NCBI RefSeq assembly: GCF_019455385.1
Contig: NZ_JACOFR010000005.1
Coordinates: 1-64,000, forward strand
Direction: 5' to 3'
Source of the DNA: Bradyrhizobium sp. BR 10289
GTDB lineage: Bacteria > Pseudomonadota > Alphaproteobacteria > Rhizobiales > Xanthobacteraceae
Length of the DNA: 64,000 nt
Part shown: positions 36,534 to 45,266 of the stretch, one piece after another
Layout: each line of letters starts with the position of its first letter
Position numbering within the stretch: position 1 is the first letter of the stretch
Program-made: the position numbers and the translations under genes
Notes under the pieces: generated by a model
Seen by the model: only the letters and a program-made list of their open reading frames with translations
Told to the model about the DNA's origin: nothing
Database searches by the model: none

Positions 36534-36875
36534 ATGATCGAACCGAAGCTCGAAGTTCCGGCCGAATTGCGCGACCTGGCCGAGAAGACGATCGACCAGG
36601 CCGAAAAGGCATTCGGCATGTTTTTCGAAGCCGCCACCAAATCGATGACGTCGGTTCCCGGAGCGGGCAACGAAGTGTCGAAACAGGCTCTCGCCTTTAC
36701 CGAGCAGAATATGAAGTCGGCGTTCGAGCATGCGCGCAAGCTCGTTCATGCCACCGACCTTCAGGAGGCGATGCGAATCCAATCCGACTTCCTGCGCAGT
36801 CAGTTCACCAGCGCTGGAGATCACATGCGTCAGATGACGGGCAGCTTCATGCAACCGGGTAAGGGCAAATCCTGA
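36534..36875 (+). CDS. phasin family protein
   Basis: A 113-residue, almost entirely helical protein of the phasin type, which coats polyhydroxybutyrate granules. The pattern AELRDLAEKTIDQAEKAFGM, ALAFTEQNMKSAFEHARKLV and FLRSQFTSAGDHMRQMTG is family-typical. GGGAGGAG lies just before the ATG at 36534. The stop codon lies within the first of three tandem 15-bp units that run past the gene end. Confidence 0.88.
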   Translation: MIEPKLEVPAELRDLAEKTIDQAEKAFGMFFEAATKSMTSVPGAGNEVSKQALAFTEQNMKSAFEHARKLVHATDLQEAMRIQSDFLRSQFTSAGDHMRQMTGSFMQPGKGKS

Positions 36876-36914
36876 TTTTTCAGGTCCTGATTTCCCAAGT
36901 CCTGATTTCCCAGG
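36870..36914 (+). repeat. three tandem 15-bp units spanning the phasin stop codon
   Basis: TCCTGATTTTTCAGG (36870-36884), TCCTGATTTCCCAAG (36885-36899) and TCCTGATTTCCCAGG (36900-36914) follow each other. The unit is five codons long, so each copy repeats a TGA in the phasin frame. The first unit is itself palindromic (CCTGA-TTTT-TCAGG). Confidence 0.75.
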
Positions 36915-37096
36915 TGTATACAGCCTGCCCACAAATTGATCTTGCGCGGCATTAAGATCCGCTCTTCGATATGAATGCAGGTCCATGATGGGCCACCGAG
37001 TGTCCTCATTCGCCGTCCATCATCCTTTCTGCTGATCCCTGTCGGTCCTCCGGCAGGGATTTGCAGTTTATAGCAGAGGTCGTATTGGCCTGCGCT

Positions 37097-37417
37097 TTAG
37101 GGGCGCAGTGATCCGATATAGGCGGCGATGTCGCTGGCTTCGGTCCGGCTCAACGGAAAGTTCGGCATCTTCGGATGCGGGTCGAGCAGGAAGAAAGCGA
37201 GCCGCTCGGGACTGAAGTCCGGCCGGCGCGCAACCGACGCAAAGGAAGGGACATCGGCGCTGGCTTGGGCCTGGCCGCTCGCCACGACGTGGCAGCTTGC
37301 ACACCAGCGCTTGGCAAGGTCGGCGCCGTGACTGGCATCGGCGGCGAAGGCGGATGACGAGCCGGGGCTCGATGCGACGGCAAGCATCAGGCACATTCGT
37401 CTCAAATGCTGGCGCAT
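37097..37417 (-). CDS. class I cytochrome c
   Basis: A 106-residue protein with a signal peptide (RRMCLMLAVASSPGSSSAFA) and one covalent haem site, CASCH at residues 39-43. A methionine ligand candidate lies in HPKMPNFPLSR. After export and haem attachment it would carry electrons in the periplasm. The ATG at 37417 follows GAGGG; an upstream extension to 37624 has no signal. It stands alone with no obvious redox partner nearby. Confidence 0.85.
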   Translation of the reverse strand: MRQHLRRMCLMLAVASSPGSSSAFAADASHGADLAKRWCASCHVVASGQAQASADVPSFASVARRPDFSPERLAFFLLDPHPKMPNFPLSRTEASDIAAYIGSLRP

Positions 37418-37580
37418 ACGGCAACCCTCATGGATCTGCTTGCGACTGCGGCACTCACCCGCAGCACGATCCCGGAAATTGCGAGAGATCGATGCGGGCG
37501 ATGATCGACCGCAGCAGCCTGCGGGCCGATCGATAGAGATGGCGCACAAACCCCGACGTCCTCGCCGCGGGGAGACCGAG

Positions 37581-37625
37581 GCTTCTCGTATCAAGGCTCC
37601 TCGTATCAGCGCTTTTCGTATCAAG
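37581..37625. repeat. three tandem 15-bp units in a 309 bp intergenic region
   Basis: GCTTCTCGTATCAAG (37581-37595), GCTCCTCGTATCAGC (37596-37610) and GCTTTTCGTATCAAG (37611-37625). Apart from this repeat I see nothing convincing in 37418-37726. A GTG-started minus-strand frame (37455-37646) would translate the repeat as SLDTK-like pentapeptides, but it has no family resemblance. Confidence 0.7.
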
Positions 37626-37726
37626 GCTTGCGATGATGTGCGACACTGGCCTCTCCGGGATGGTGACGTCTTTCCTATCCTGGCCGGCGGTGAGCTGCCT
37701 TGATCTGTCGCAAAGCTTTTTTGCGG

Positions 37727-38557
37727 CTAGTAGTCACCAGGGTTCATGATCATCGGGCTCTTCGTGTCAGCCGGTGCGAGGGCGCTGCTGGCGCTGTCGC
37801 GCAGGAAGCGATCGAGCGTCGCCTGGATTTTTTCTTTGACTGCATCAGGACCTCGGTCGCTCATCTCGTTGTGCTGCGCACCGGTATGGACGATATCGAT
37901 GCCGCGCGCCTTGGCCTCTTCCGGCGTCGGCAGCACACCCGGGTCGGTGACGAAATGCGGATCCTTGGAACGGAATGAAAGGACCTTCATGCTGTCGCTG
38001 AGAACGAACGGCACCCGCAGATTGTCGAGCGTGATGACTTTCGACACCAGCTCGGGGTGCTGCTGGGCGACATACATCGATACGTCGCCGCCGTTGGAAT
38101 GCCCAACGAGCGTAATATGGTCGTAATCGACATTTTCCTGCCGCTTCTTCAGTTCGCCCAGCGTAAAGAGAATGTTGGCCTCGCAGCGGATATACACCTC
38201 GCGCCGGCCGACATATTGCTGGCCGACATGGGTCATCAGCGGCGGATCGCTCGGCAGGTCCTGCTGGATGCTGGCAACGAGATAACCGCGTGCCGCGAGC
38301 ACGTTGGCGAGGAAGGAGTATTCGGTGGCCTTGACGGTGTTGCCGTTGCTGATGATGGCAAGCGGCAGCTTCCAGAGGCCGAGATTGGCCTTGGTTTCGT
38401 AGTCGCGCCGCACGGCGACCTCGACCGTGATCGGCCGCTGCCGCGAGGCGTCGAAGAGAGTCCATGTGTCGTGGCGGATCGCAAACCGGCTAACGACGAA
38501 ATACTGGCCGATGCCGAGGGCACAGAGAAACGCCAGGACTGCAAACACCCTTTTCAT
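37727..38557 (-). CDS. exported or membrane-anchored alpha/beta hydrolase
   Basis: A 276-residue protein with an N-terminal hydrophobic segment (VFAVLAFLCALGIGQYFVV) and an alpha/beta-hydrolase core. The nucleophile elbow is GHSNGGD (around residue 154), an oxyanion-region candidate lies in PLAIISNGN, and a late His in TGAQHNEMSD would complete the triad. Members of this group are carboxylesterases or dienelactone-hydrolase-like enzymes; the substrate is unknown. The start at 38557 is the only reasonable one. Confidence 0.8.
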   Translation of the reverse strand: MKRVFAVLAFLCALGIGQYFVVSRFAIRHDTWTLFDASRQRPITVEVAVRRDYETKANLGLWKLPLAIISNGNTVKATEYSFLANVLAARGYLVASIQQDLPSDPPLMTHVGQQYVGRREVYIRCEANILFTLGELKKRQENVDYDHITLVGHSNGGDVSMYVAQQHPELVSKVITLDNLRVPFVLSDSMKVLSFRSKDPHFVTDPGVLPTPEEAKARGIDIVHTGAQHNEMSDRGPDAVKEKIQATLDRFLRDSASSALAPADTKSPMIMNPGDY

Positions 38558-38709
38558 AGTTACGTCCCAATCACTTTCGACTGAAAATGGTCATTGGCAG
38601 CCTCTGATCGAGCGATCGTGAGCAGGTTACGGGATTAAATTTAGGCAAGTCTGTGAGCAAGGCCGCAAAAGGGCAGCATGGCGGGATGCGCCGCGCGAAG
38701 GCCTCGCAG

Positions 38710-40506
38710 CTAGAGGCAGCCGCCTTTGCCGCGCTCGGGGCAGAGCCGGAACGCGCTCGACAGGGTGAACAGGAAGCGCGGACTGCGGCGCTCGTTGTCG
38801 GGCGCCCGGTAGCTCAAGGGGACTGCCACGCCGAGATCGGCTTGAAGGTCGTCCGGCAGGAAGAAGCGCACGCCGGCGCCCGCCGACGTCAGCGCCAAGC
38901 CGTCGCTGAGCCGATAACCGTCATTCCAGACCGCGCCGGCGTCGCCAAAAGCGTAGAGCTGATAGCCAGTCCAGTAGCGGAAATTGAGCTTCTGGTCGAA
39001 ACGGACTTCGAGCGAGCCGGCAAGGCCGTTGTCGCCGCTGATTTCGGCTGCGCCATAGCCCCGGCCGAAGGCGGCACCGCCGAGATAGAATTGCTGCGAG
39101 GTGAACAGCGGCCGGGATGCCGTCTGGCTCGCCGCGGAGATCTTGAGCGACCAGGCGTCGTTGAGGGTCTGGTAGCGCGTGAACCAGAGGTTCAGCACCG
39201 AGAAGTTCGACGACGCACCATCGCGCGACAACAGATCGTCGTCGAACTGCGAGGCACCGAAGATGTTGAGCCCTTGGCGGTAGGTCAGCGTCGCGAAGTT
39301 GTTACCGCCGAAGCCATCCTGGAGCCGATAGTCAGCGGTGAAGCTCGCGGTTCTGATATGGTCGTTGTACCAGGGGCCGTAAAGGTCGTGCTCGGACACG
39401 TTGCTGAAGGTGCCTGCCAGCGTGAGCGTCAGCCCGGACGATTGCGACATGAAGGGCACGGCGCTTGCCCGCATCTCGAACGCCTCGGTCGTGGTGATGT
39501 CGCTGTCGAGGCGGCGGGCGTCGCCCGGCCGCACCGCGCTGTAGAGGACGGACGCACCCAGGCGCACGCCATCGACGCCGACGGGCGCGTCATAGGAGAG
39601 GCGCCCAAAGCCCAGCTCGCGCGGGTCATTGGCAATGGTCGACAAGTTGACCGCAAGCGTGTCGCCGGGCGTGAGGTAGGAGTTGAACGCGCCGGTCGCA
39701 TAAGTCTGCCACGGGCCCACCGAGGACGATCCGAGATTGTCCAGACCGAATGATGAGAAGACGTGCCAGGTCTTCACATAGACGATGAGGCGGAAGCGGC
39801 CGGTCGCACCGCCAATCTCTTCCAGCGCGGTATCCGTGATCCGGACGCCCGGCCTGCCGTTGATGAGGAAAAGCTGGCGTTCGAGCGTTGCCAGGCGCGA
39901 CGGCTGCTCGGCCAGAACCGGGCCGAGCATCGGCCTGATGCCGAACTGCTCGGCGCCGTCGCCTTTCAGCTCCGCTTGCACGATCGCGCCTTCGATCACC
40001 TGGATCCGGACGCGGCCGTCGGCGATGTCCTGCGGCGGCACGATCGCCCGGCTCAGATGGAAGCCGGCGGCGCGGTAGAGGTCGCTGATCGTGCCAGCGA
40101 TCGTGGCGAGGTCGGCCTGCGAGACCTTCTTGCCAAGATAGGGGTAATAGGCTGCGGCGATGCGGTCGCCGCGGATGGCATGGGCGCCGGAGACATGGAC
40201 GCCGCGCAGCACGAATTGGGGTCTGGTGTCACCGCCGGTGTTGGGCTGGCCAACCGTCGGCAATCTGACGGGGGGACGTCGCAGCGATTCCTGCTCGGTT
40301 TGGTTTTCAAAGTATTTCTCGGGCTGCCGGGGATCGAAGCCCGGCTGGTTCGCCTGCTGCGCGAATGCCTGCGAAACTCCTGTGAAAATCGGCGTGAGGA
40401 GGAGCAACGCGGTAAGGAGATGCCGCTTCTCAATGCGTGCAACGAGCCGATCCCCGTAGTTTGACGGAGAAGTCCCGATGATCTGGTAAGGTCTCGTTAG
40501 CCGCAT
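38710..40506 (-). CDS. TpsB outer-membrane transporter (ShlB/FhaC family)
   Basis: A 598-residue two-partner-secretion transporter. After an N-terminal signal (HLLTALLLLTPIFTGVSQAFA at about residues 29-49) come POTRA domains (residues about 95-250, including FVLRGVHVSGAHAIRGD and DGRVRIQVIEGAIVQ). A 16-strand type barrel with the FLINGRPGVRITDTAL junction and the barrel motifs GGAAFGRGYGAAEISGDNG and RFLFTLSSAFRL follows. TpsB proteins export one large TpsA adhesin, haemolysin or inhibition toxin. No TpsA gene lies within this window. It is divergent from the FecR-domain gene. Confidence 0.88.
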   Translation of the reverse strand: MRLTRPYQIIGTSPSNYGDRLVARIEKRHLLTALLLLTPIFTGVSQAFAQQANQPGFDPRQPEKYFENQTEQESLRRPPVRLPTVGQPNTGGDTRPQFVLRGVHVSGAHAIRGDRIAAAYYPYLGKKVSQADLATIAGTISDLYRAAGFHLSRAIVPPQDIADGRVRIQVIEGAIVQAELKGDGAEQFGIRPMLGPVLAEQPSRLATLERQLFLINGRPGVRITDTALEEIGGATGRFRLIVYVKTWHVFSSFGLDNLGSSSVGPWQTYATGAFNSYLTPGDTLAVNLSTIANDPRELGFGRLSYDAPVGVDGVRLGASVLYSAVRPGDARRLDSDITTTEAFEMRASAVPFMSQSSGLTLTLAGTFSNVSEHDLYGPWYNDHIRTASFTADYRLQDGFGGNNFATLTYRQGLNIFGASQFDDDLLSRDGASSNFSVLNLWFTRYQTLNDAWSLKISAASQTASRPLFTSQQFYLGGAAFGRGYGAAEISGDNGLAGSLEVRFDQKLNFRYWTGYQLYAFGDAGAVWNDGYRLSDGLALTSAGAGVRFFLPDDLQADLGVAVPLSYRAPDNERRSPRFLFTLSSAFRLCPERGKGGCL

Positions 40507-40636
40507 GATTTTTAATAGTTTTTTATGGTCAATGATTGGTTAATGCGGCCGCTCGACTGGCTGGTTCACGCTAATTCTCTCTTGAGTGATTTCGGATAGC
40601 CCTCAGGGGTCGCAATAACGCGGACTGAGGATCGTC

Positions 40637-41920
40637 ATGCTGGGCAGATTTGGAATGCGGTGCGCCTTGGTGGCGGCACTGATCCTGGGAACGGCCTGCG
40701 GCGCATCCGCCGCGGACGATGGTGTCTGGTCGGTCAGCAAATCCTCGGGCGAGGTCTGGCTGGCCGCGAGCGGCGCGCAGCAGGTCTCATTGGGCCAGGA
40801 GGGGACGTTGAACCCGGGCGATACCATTCGCACCGGGCGCAACGGACGAGTGCTGCTCGTCCGCGGCGAGGAAACGATCCTGATCTCGCCGAACTCCGTG
40901 GTGGGCTTGCCGGCCGAGAAGAAGGACGGACTCTCGACCACCATTGTCCAGCAGGCAGGTTCGATCCTGCTCGAGGTCGAGAAGCGCAACGTCAAGCATT
41001 TCGAGGTGGAGACGCCTTATCTCGCCGCCGTGGTCAAGGGAACGCAGTTCAGCGTGACCGTCGGTGCGGGCAGCACCAAGGTCGGCGTCTTCCGCGGCCA
41101 GGTCGAAGTCTCCGATTTCAAGACCGGGCAGATCGCCCAGGTCATGCCTGGACAATCGGCCACCGCTTTCGAGCACGGCAAGCCCGGCCTCAGCCTGGGC
41201 GGCGCCGGCACCTTCAATCCGATCGAGCAAGGCAAGCCGCGCGCCCCGACGATCGAGCGTGTCCCCGTGCCGAAATCGGGCCTGTCGGCCCCGCGTAATG
41301 CCGCGAACGGTCACGCGATCCATGCGCTCGGCGCGATCGATAAGGGGACCAAGGCAGCGGGTGCGCCGATGCAATCGCATCAGGCAAACGGAGGTCTCGC
41401 CCCCAAGGCCGGCGTGGTGCGCATCTCGAATTCGCTCGGCGAAGTCAAGTTGAACGTCCACAAGGTCACGAATGGTCTTGCCCACGGCGCGGTCGCGCCG
41501 GGTCGGGTCCGCAACGCCGCGAACCCAAGCACCGGCACGACTACGGTGTGGAGCGAGAGCCCGACAAGCACGACCACCACAGCCTCCAACAGCTCCGCCA
41601 TAACGGCGGCCATCGCGAGCAGCAGCGCATCCGCTGCCGCGGCCACATCGACGTCGTCGAATGCAACGAAAGCGGCCACTGTTGCGACCGCCGCCGGTTC
41701 AACCAGTAATGTGTCCAGCGGCAGCTCGGGAAATGGCGGCAGCGGGACAGGCGCGACCGGCAATGGCAACAGCGGCACCGGCAACAACGGTACCGGCAAC
41801 GGGAACAGCGGCAACGGCAATAGCGGCAACGGTAACAGCGGCAACGGGAATAACGGCAACAGCGGTAACGGCAACAATGGCAACAACGGCCACCACTATG
41901 GTTGGTACAGGCATCACTAG
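40637..41920 (+). CDS. exported FecR-domain protein with Gly/Asn-rich tail
   Basis: A 427-residue protein with a signal peptide (ALVAALILGTACGASA) and a FecR-type domain (residues about 28-180; GDTIRTGRNGRVLLVRGEET, VETPYLAAVVKGTQFSV). A long Ala/Ser/Thr-rich linker leads to a C-terminal run of GNGNS-like repeats ending HHYGWYRHH. It is not a classic anti-sigma regulator, as no transmembrane segment or sigma partner is present; export to periplasm or surface is likely. It is followed by the CHASE2 protein (61 nt) and divergent from tpsB. Confidence 0.82.
   Translation: MLGRFGMRCALVAALILGTACGASAADDGVWSVSKSSGEVWLAASGAQQVSLGQEGTLNPGDTIRTGRNGRVLLVRGEETILISPNSVVGLPAEKKDGLSTTIVQQAGSILLEVEKRNVKHFEVETPYLAAVVKGTQFSVTVGAGSTKVGVFRGQVEVSDFKTGQIAQVMPGQSATAFEHGKPGLSLGGAGTFNPIEQGKPRAPTIERVPVPKSGLSAPRNAANGHAIHALGAIDKGTKAAGAPMQSHQANGGLAPKAGVVRISNSLGEVKLNVHKVTNGLAHGAVAPGRVRNAANPSTGTTTVWSESPTSTTTTASNSSAITAAIASSSASAAAATSTSSNATKAATVATAAGSTSNVSSGSSGNGGSGTGATGNGNSGTGNNGTGNGNSGNGNSGNGNSGNGNNGNSGNGNNGNNGHHYGWYRHH
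41749..41890 (+). repeat. low-complexity Gly/Asn/Ser codon repeat
   Basis: Short units such as GGCAACGGCAATAGC recur across the 3' end of the FecR-domain gene and encode the GNGNS-type tail. Unit length varies in multiples of three, so length changes would keep the frame. Confidence 0.7.
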
Positions 41921-41981
41921 AACCGTGCCGTCGGCATAGGGGAGCACCTGGCGGCCAGGGTCGTCGGTGCGGGGGAGCAAG

Positions 41982-44726
41982 GTGAAACGTTATCGGCCGC
42001 ATATTCTTGTCTTGATCGCGCTGGCGGTCGTGCTGTCCACGGGGTGGCATGGCGCGCTTCGCAATGCGCTCACCGATCTGCGGTTTGCCTGGCAATCGCG
42101 GGCGGCGACCGGCAATGTCGTCGTGGTCGCGATCGACGCACCGTCCATCGACCAGATCGGGGTGTGGCCCTGGCCTCGCCGGCTCCATGCGGACCTATTG
42201 CGCAGGCTCGAGGCCGCGGGTGCGCAGGATGTTGCCTTCGACGTGGATTTCAGCACGCCGTCAGATCCGGCTTCCGACGAGGCCTTCCTCGCGGCGCTTC
42301 GCGAGGTCGGCGGGTCGACGATCCTGCCGTCCTTCAAGCAGCCGACGCCGAATGGTAGCGCGGCTCACATCAACCGTCCCCTGAAGTCGTTCAGCAACCA
42401 GTCCTGGCCGGCCCTCGTCAATGTCGGGATCGAGTCCGACGGCCTGGTTCGCCGCTATCCCGTCGGTGAGAAGCTCGGTGATGACGTGATGCCATCGATG
42501 GCGGTCGTGCTGGCCGGGCAGGACACCAATCGGCGTCCGCCCTTCCTGATCGATTTCGGCATTCGTGCGGGCTCCATTCCAAGCGTCTCCTATGTCGACG
42601 TCCTGCGTGGCGATGCCGCGACCCTCGACAAGCTGAGAGACAAGAAGATCATCGTCGGGGCCACCGCGCTCGAGCTCGGTGACCGCTTCAGTGTTCCGAA
42701 CGGCAAGATCGTCTCGGGTCCCGTTCTCCAGGCACTGGCGGCCGAATCGATCCTCCAGAACCGGATGCTGCATTGGACGTCCGATGTCGGCATGATGGTT
42801 GGCCTCGGTCTGCTCTGCCTGCTGATGATGTACGCGTGGCGCCGCTTTGCACCGGGCGTCCGCGTCGCGGTCCTGGTCGCGGCAGGCGTCGGGGCCGAGG
42901 CGATTGCCACGCTTGTTCAAGCCAGATGGCCCCTCATCATCGACACTTCGCTGTTTCATATCGCAATCATCGCCTATCTGACGGCGATCGCGCTCGACGA
43001 GATCGACTTCCGCAGCCTTCTGGGGCGCATTGCCGAGAGCCGTTTTCACCGCATCGCGATGTCACTTGGTGACGGCCTGGTCTGCACCGACGAGGAGCAC
43101 CGCATCACGGTGTGGAATCCCGGCGCCAGCGCGATCTTCGGCTATATGCCGACCGAGATGATCGGACGGCCGTTCGAGGCCCTCTGCGCGGTGCCGGCGG
43201 ATGGCGGCGCAAAGGCTTTTGCCATGCGCGATGCTGCGCGTCAGGCGCTGCTGATGCCCGGCGGGGCTGTCGTCGTCGAGTTCGAGGGACGCCGCAAGAA
43301 CGGCGAGACGTTCCCCGTCGAAGCGAGTTTCTCGGGCTGGCAGGGAACGGAAGGCTTTCAGTACGGCGCGATCCTGCGCGACATCTCGGTTCGCAAGCGC
43401 GAGGCCGAGCGCGTCAGATATCTCGCCGAACACGACGCGCTCACCGGCCTTGCCAATCGCAACATGCTGCATGCCGGCCTGACCAGCCTGATCGCCGCGG
43501 CAGAGGGGCGCTCTTCCGACGTCGCCCTGCTCGTGCTCGGGCTCGACGGCTTCCAGCAGATCAACGACATGCTTGGACATTCAGCCGGCGACCTCGTCTT
43601 GCGGGCCGTCGCCGAACGTCTGAGCGCCGAGGTCAATGGCAAGGGGGTCGTCGCCCGCCTTAGCGGCGATGAATTCGCCATCGCGCTTGACTGTGCGGAG
43701 GCCGCCGGGCCGATTGCGGACTTTGCCGAACGGATCTCACGCGCGTTCGAAGCGCCGCTTGCAGCGGGCACACGCGAGCACCGCGTCAGGATCAGCATCG
43801 GTGTCGCCGTCTATCCCGACGGCGGACACAACGCCGACGAGCTTCTGAGCAACGGCCATCTCGCATTGAGCCGTGCGAAGACGACGCGGCGCGGTGGCCA
43901 TTTGATCTTCGAGAGCGCGATCCGACAGGAGTTGGAGAACCGGCTGACGCTGGAGAACGAATTGGCGCTTGCTGTGGACCGCAGCGAGTTCGAGCTGTTC
44001 TACCAGCCCCAGGTCCGCCTGGTTGACGGCAGCCTGGTCGGGGCCGAAGCGCTGATCCGCTGGCGGCATCCGGTGCGCGGCTATGTCTCGCCTGGCGAGT
44101 TCATGCCGGTGGTCAACACCTCGGCACTATCAGAGCGGATCGGGAACTGGGTGATGGAGACGGCCTGCCGGCAGGCGCGTGCCTGGGAATTGTCGGGCAA
44201 CCGCGTGCGCGTCGCGGTCAACCTCTCGCCCTCGCAGCTCCATTCCGGCGATCTCGCGCATTCGGTCGCGGCGCTGCTCGAAGCGACGGGGCTCACGCCG
44301 TCGCTGCTCGAGCTCGAGGTCACCGAAGACATCCTGCTGCACGACGAAAGCCGCGTGCTCGACATGTTCAAGCGAATCCAGCAACTCGGCGTCCGCGTCC
44401 TGTTCGACGATTTCGGCACTGGCTACGCGAGCCTTAGCTATCTGAAGAAGTTTCCGCTCGACGGGCTCAAGATCGATCGCTCGTTCGTGCTCGATCTGCT
44501 GGCCGACTCCGACGACGCGGCGATCGTCGGCTCGACCATCGGCCTCAGCAAGCAGCTCGGGCTCACGGTCGTGGCTGAAGGTATCGAGAACCGGGCCACG
44601 GCCGATTTCCTCGTCGGCATGGGATGCGAGGAAGGGCAGGGATATTTCTTCGGCCGTCCGATGCCGGCGGAAGCGTTCGACAGTCAGTTCCTGGCGGCCG
44701 ATCATGTCGCCGTCAGCGCCGCTTAG
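41982..44726 (+). CDS. CHASE2-PAS-GGDEF-EAL membrane signalling protein
   Basis: A protein of about 914 residues. TM1 (residues 7-24) is followed by a periplasmic CHASE2 domain (about 30-265; DAPSIDQIGVWPWPR), two or three TM helices, a PAS domain (about 355-465; WNPGASAIFGYMPTEMIGRP), a GGDEF domain with the motif SGDEF, and an intact-looking EAL domain (EALIRWRHP, DDFGTGYASLSYLKKFPLDG, KIDRSFV). It should turn over cyclic di-GMP in response to a periplasmic signal; the degenerate first Gly suggests phosphodiesterase dominance. Start taken as GTG 41982 (GGGGGAG upstream); GTG 41967 is possible. The FecR protein upstream could be its partner. Confidence 0.88.
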   Translation: MKRYRPHILVLIALAVVLSTGWHGALRNALTDLRFAWQSRAATGNVVVVAIDAPSIDQIGVWPWPRRLHADLLRRLEAAGAQDVAFDVDFSTPSDPASDEAFLAALREVGGSTILPSFKQPTPNGSAAHINRPLKSFSNQSWPALVNVGIESDGLVRRYPVGEKLGDDVMPSMAVVLAGQDTNRRPPFLIDFGIRAGSIPSVSYVDVLRGDAATLDKLRDKKIIVGATALELGDRFSVPNGKIVSGPVLQALAAESILQNRMLHWTSDVGMMVGLGLLCLLMMYAWRRFAPGVRVAVLVAAGVGAEAIATLVQARWPLIIDTSLFHIAIIAYLTAIALDEIDFRSLLGRIAESRFHRIAMSLGDGLVCTDEEHRITVWNPGASAIFGYMPTEMIGRPFEALCAVPADGGAKAFAMRDAARQALLMPGGAVVVEFEGRRKNGETFPVEASFSGWQGTEGFQYGAILRDISVRKREAERVRYLAEHDALTGLANRNMLHAGLTSLIAAAEGRSSDVALLVLGLDGFQQINDMLGHSAGDLVLRAVAERLSAEVNGKGVVARLSGDEFAIALDCAEAAGPIADFAERISRAFEAPLAAGTREHRVRISIGVAVYPDGGHNADELLSNGHLALSRAKTTRRGGHLIFESAIRQELENRLTLENELALAVDRSEFELFYQPQVRLVDGSLVGAEALIRWRHPVRGYVSPGEFMPVVNTSALSERIGNWVMETACRQARAWELSGNRVRVAVNLSPSQLHSGDLAHSVAALLEATGLTPSLLELEVTEDILLHDESRVLDMFKRIQQLGVRVLFDDFGTGYASLSYLKKFPLDGLKIDRSFVLDLLADSDDAAIVGSTIGLSKQLGLTVVAEGIENRATADFLVGMGCEEGQGYFFGRPMPAEAFDSQFLAADHVAVSAA

Positions 44727-44750
44727 ACGGTCGCGTATTCAGCAGAACCA

Positions 44751-45011
44751 CTAACGCCGGCGTGCCACCGCGACGCCGAACAGAAAGGCCACAAAGAGGC
44801 TGGCCAAGGGCGCCTCGCGCGTGATCGCGGCGACCGTCGCGAGCGGTCGGCCCGGCTTTCGAGCTTCCTCGACCACTGCAGTCAGGCGATCGACAGCAGC
44901 GTGCAGACCTCCCGCGACCTCGCCGATCGTGCGGCTTACGTCCGTCGCCGCGTCGATGGCGCGTTCGGCCATGCCGGGTTGAGGACCAGACTGCGGTATC
45001 TCCGTGCTCAA
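44751..45011 (-). CDS. small membrane-anchored protein (DUF883-like)
   Basis: An 86-residue protein whose helical N-terminal part (AERAIDAATDVSRTIGEVAG) is followed by a C-terminal hydrophobic anchor (PLASLFVAFLFGVAVARRR). The architecture resembles ElaB/YqjD-like DUF883 proteins. The start is best placed at TTG 45011, which yields MSTEIPQSG and has GGGAGG eight bases upstream. ATG 44972 and GTG 45053 in the same frame lack ribosome sites. Membrane-tethered ribosome or stress role is only a family-level possibility. Confidence 0.7.
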   Translation of the reverse strand: MSTEIPQSGPQPGMAERAIDAATDVSRTIGEVAGGLHAAVDRLTAVVEEARKPGRPLATVAAITREAPLASLFVAFLFGVAVARRR

Positions 45012-45051
45012 GCGCGCGACCTCCCGGCATGACGATGTGACGGAAGCCGGC

Positions 45052-45153
45052 ACCTTTGGCTATCCGCGCGAGCGCTTGTTCTGAACAGCGGGTCTTGCGA
45101 CCTTTGGCTATCCGCGACAGGCGCCGTTTTGAACGGCGGGTGCCGGCCTTGCG
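45052..45153. repeat. imperfect direct repeat with hairpins
   Basis: Copy 1 (45052-45099) and copy 2 (45100-45153) both begin ACCTTTGGCTATCCGCG and end in CTTGCG. Copy 2 contains a perfect hairpin, CGCCGTT-TTG-AACGGCG (45122-45138); copy 1 has a degraded counterpart (TTGTTCTGAACAG). The block lies between the DUF883-like gene and arginase. Confidence 0.65.
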
Positions 45154-45266
45154 ATGAAAATGCGGGCCACGGGATTTTGTTCCGGAGCCAAGGTGATTCG
45201 CCCGTGAAACGACGGGTGCGAATCTCTGTTAGGCTGCGGCAGCCTTTCTGATCCCAGGAGACCGCC

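Noticed and set aside
37455..37646. A GTG-started minus-strand frame translating the 15-bp repeat as pentapeptides
   Set aside because: The pentapeptide look follows trivially from a 15-bp DNA repeat; spacing of the ribosome-like site is too short and no homologue is known to me.
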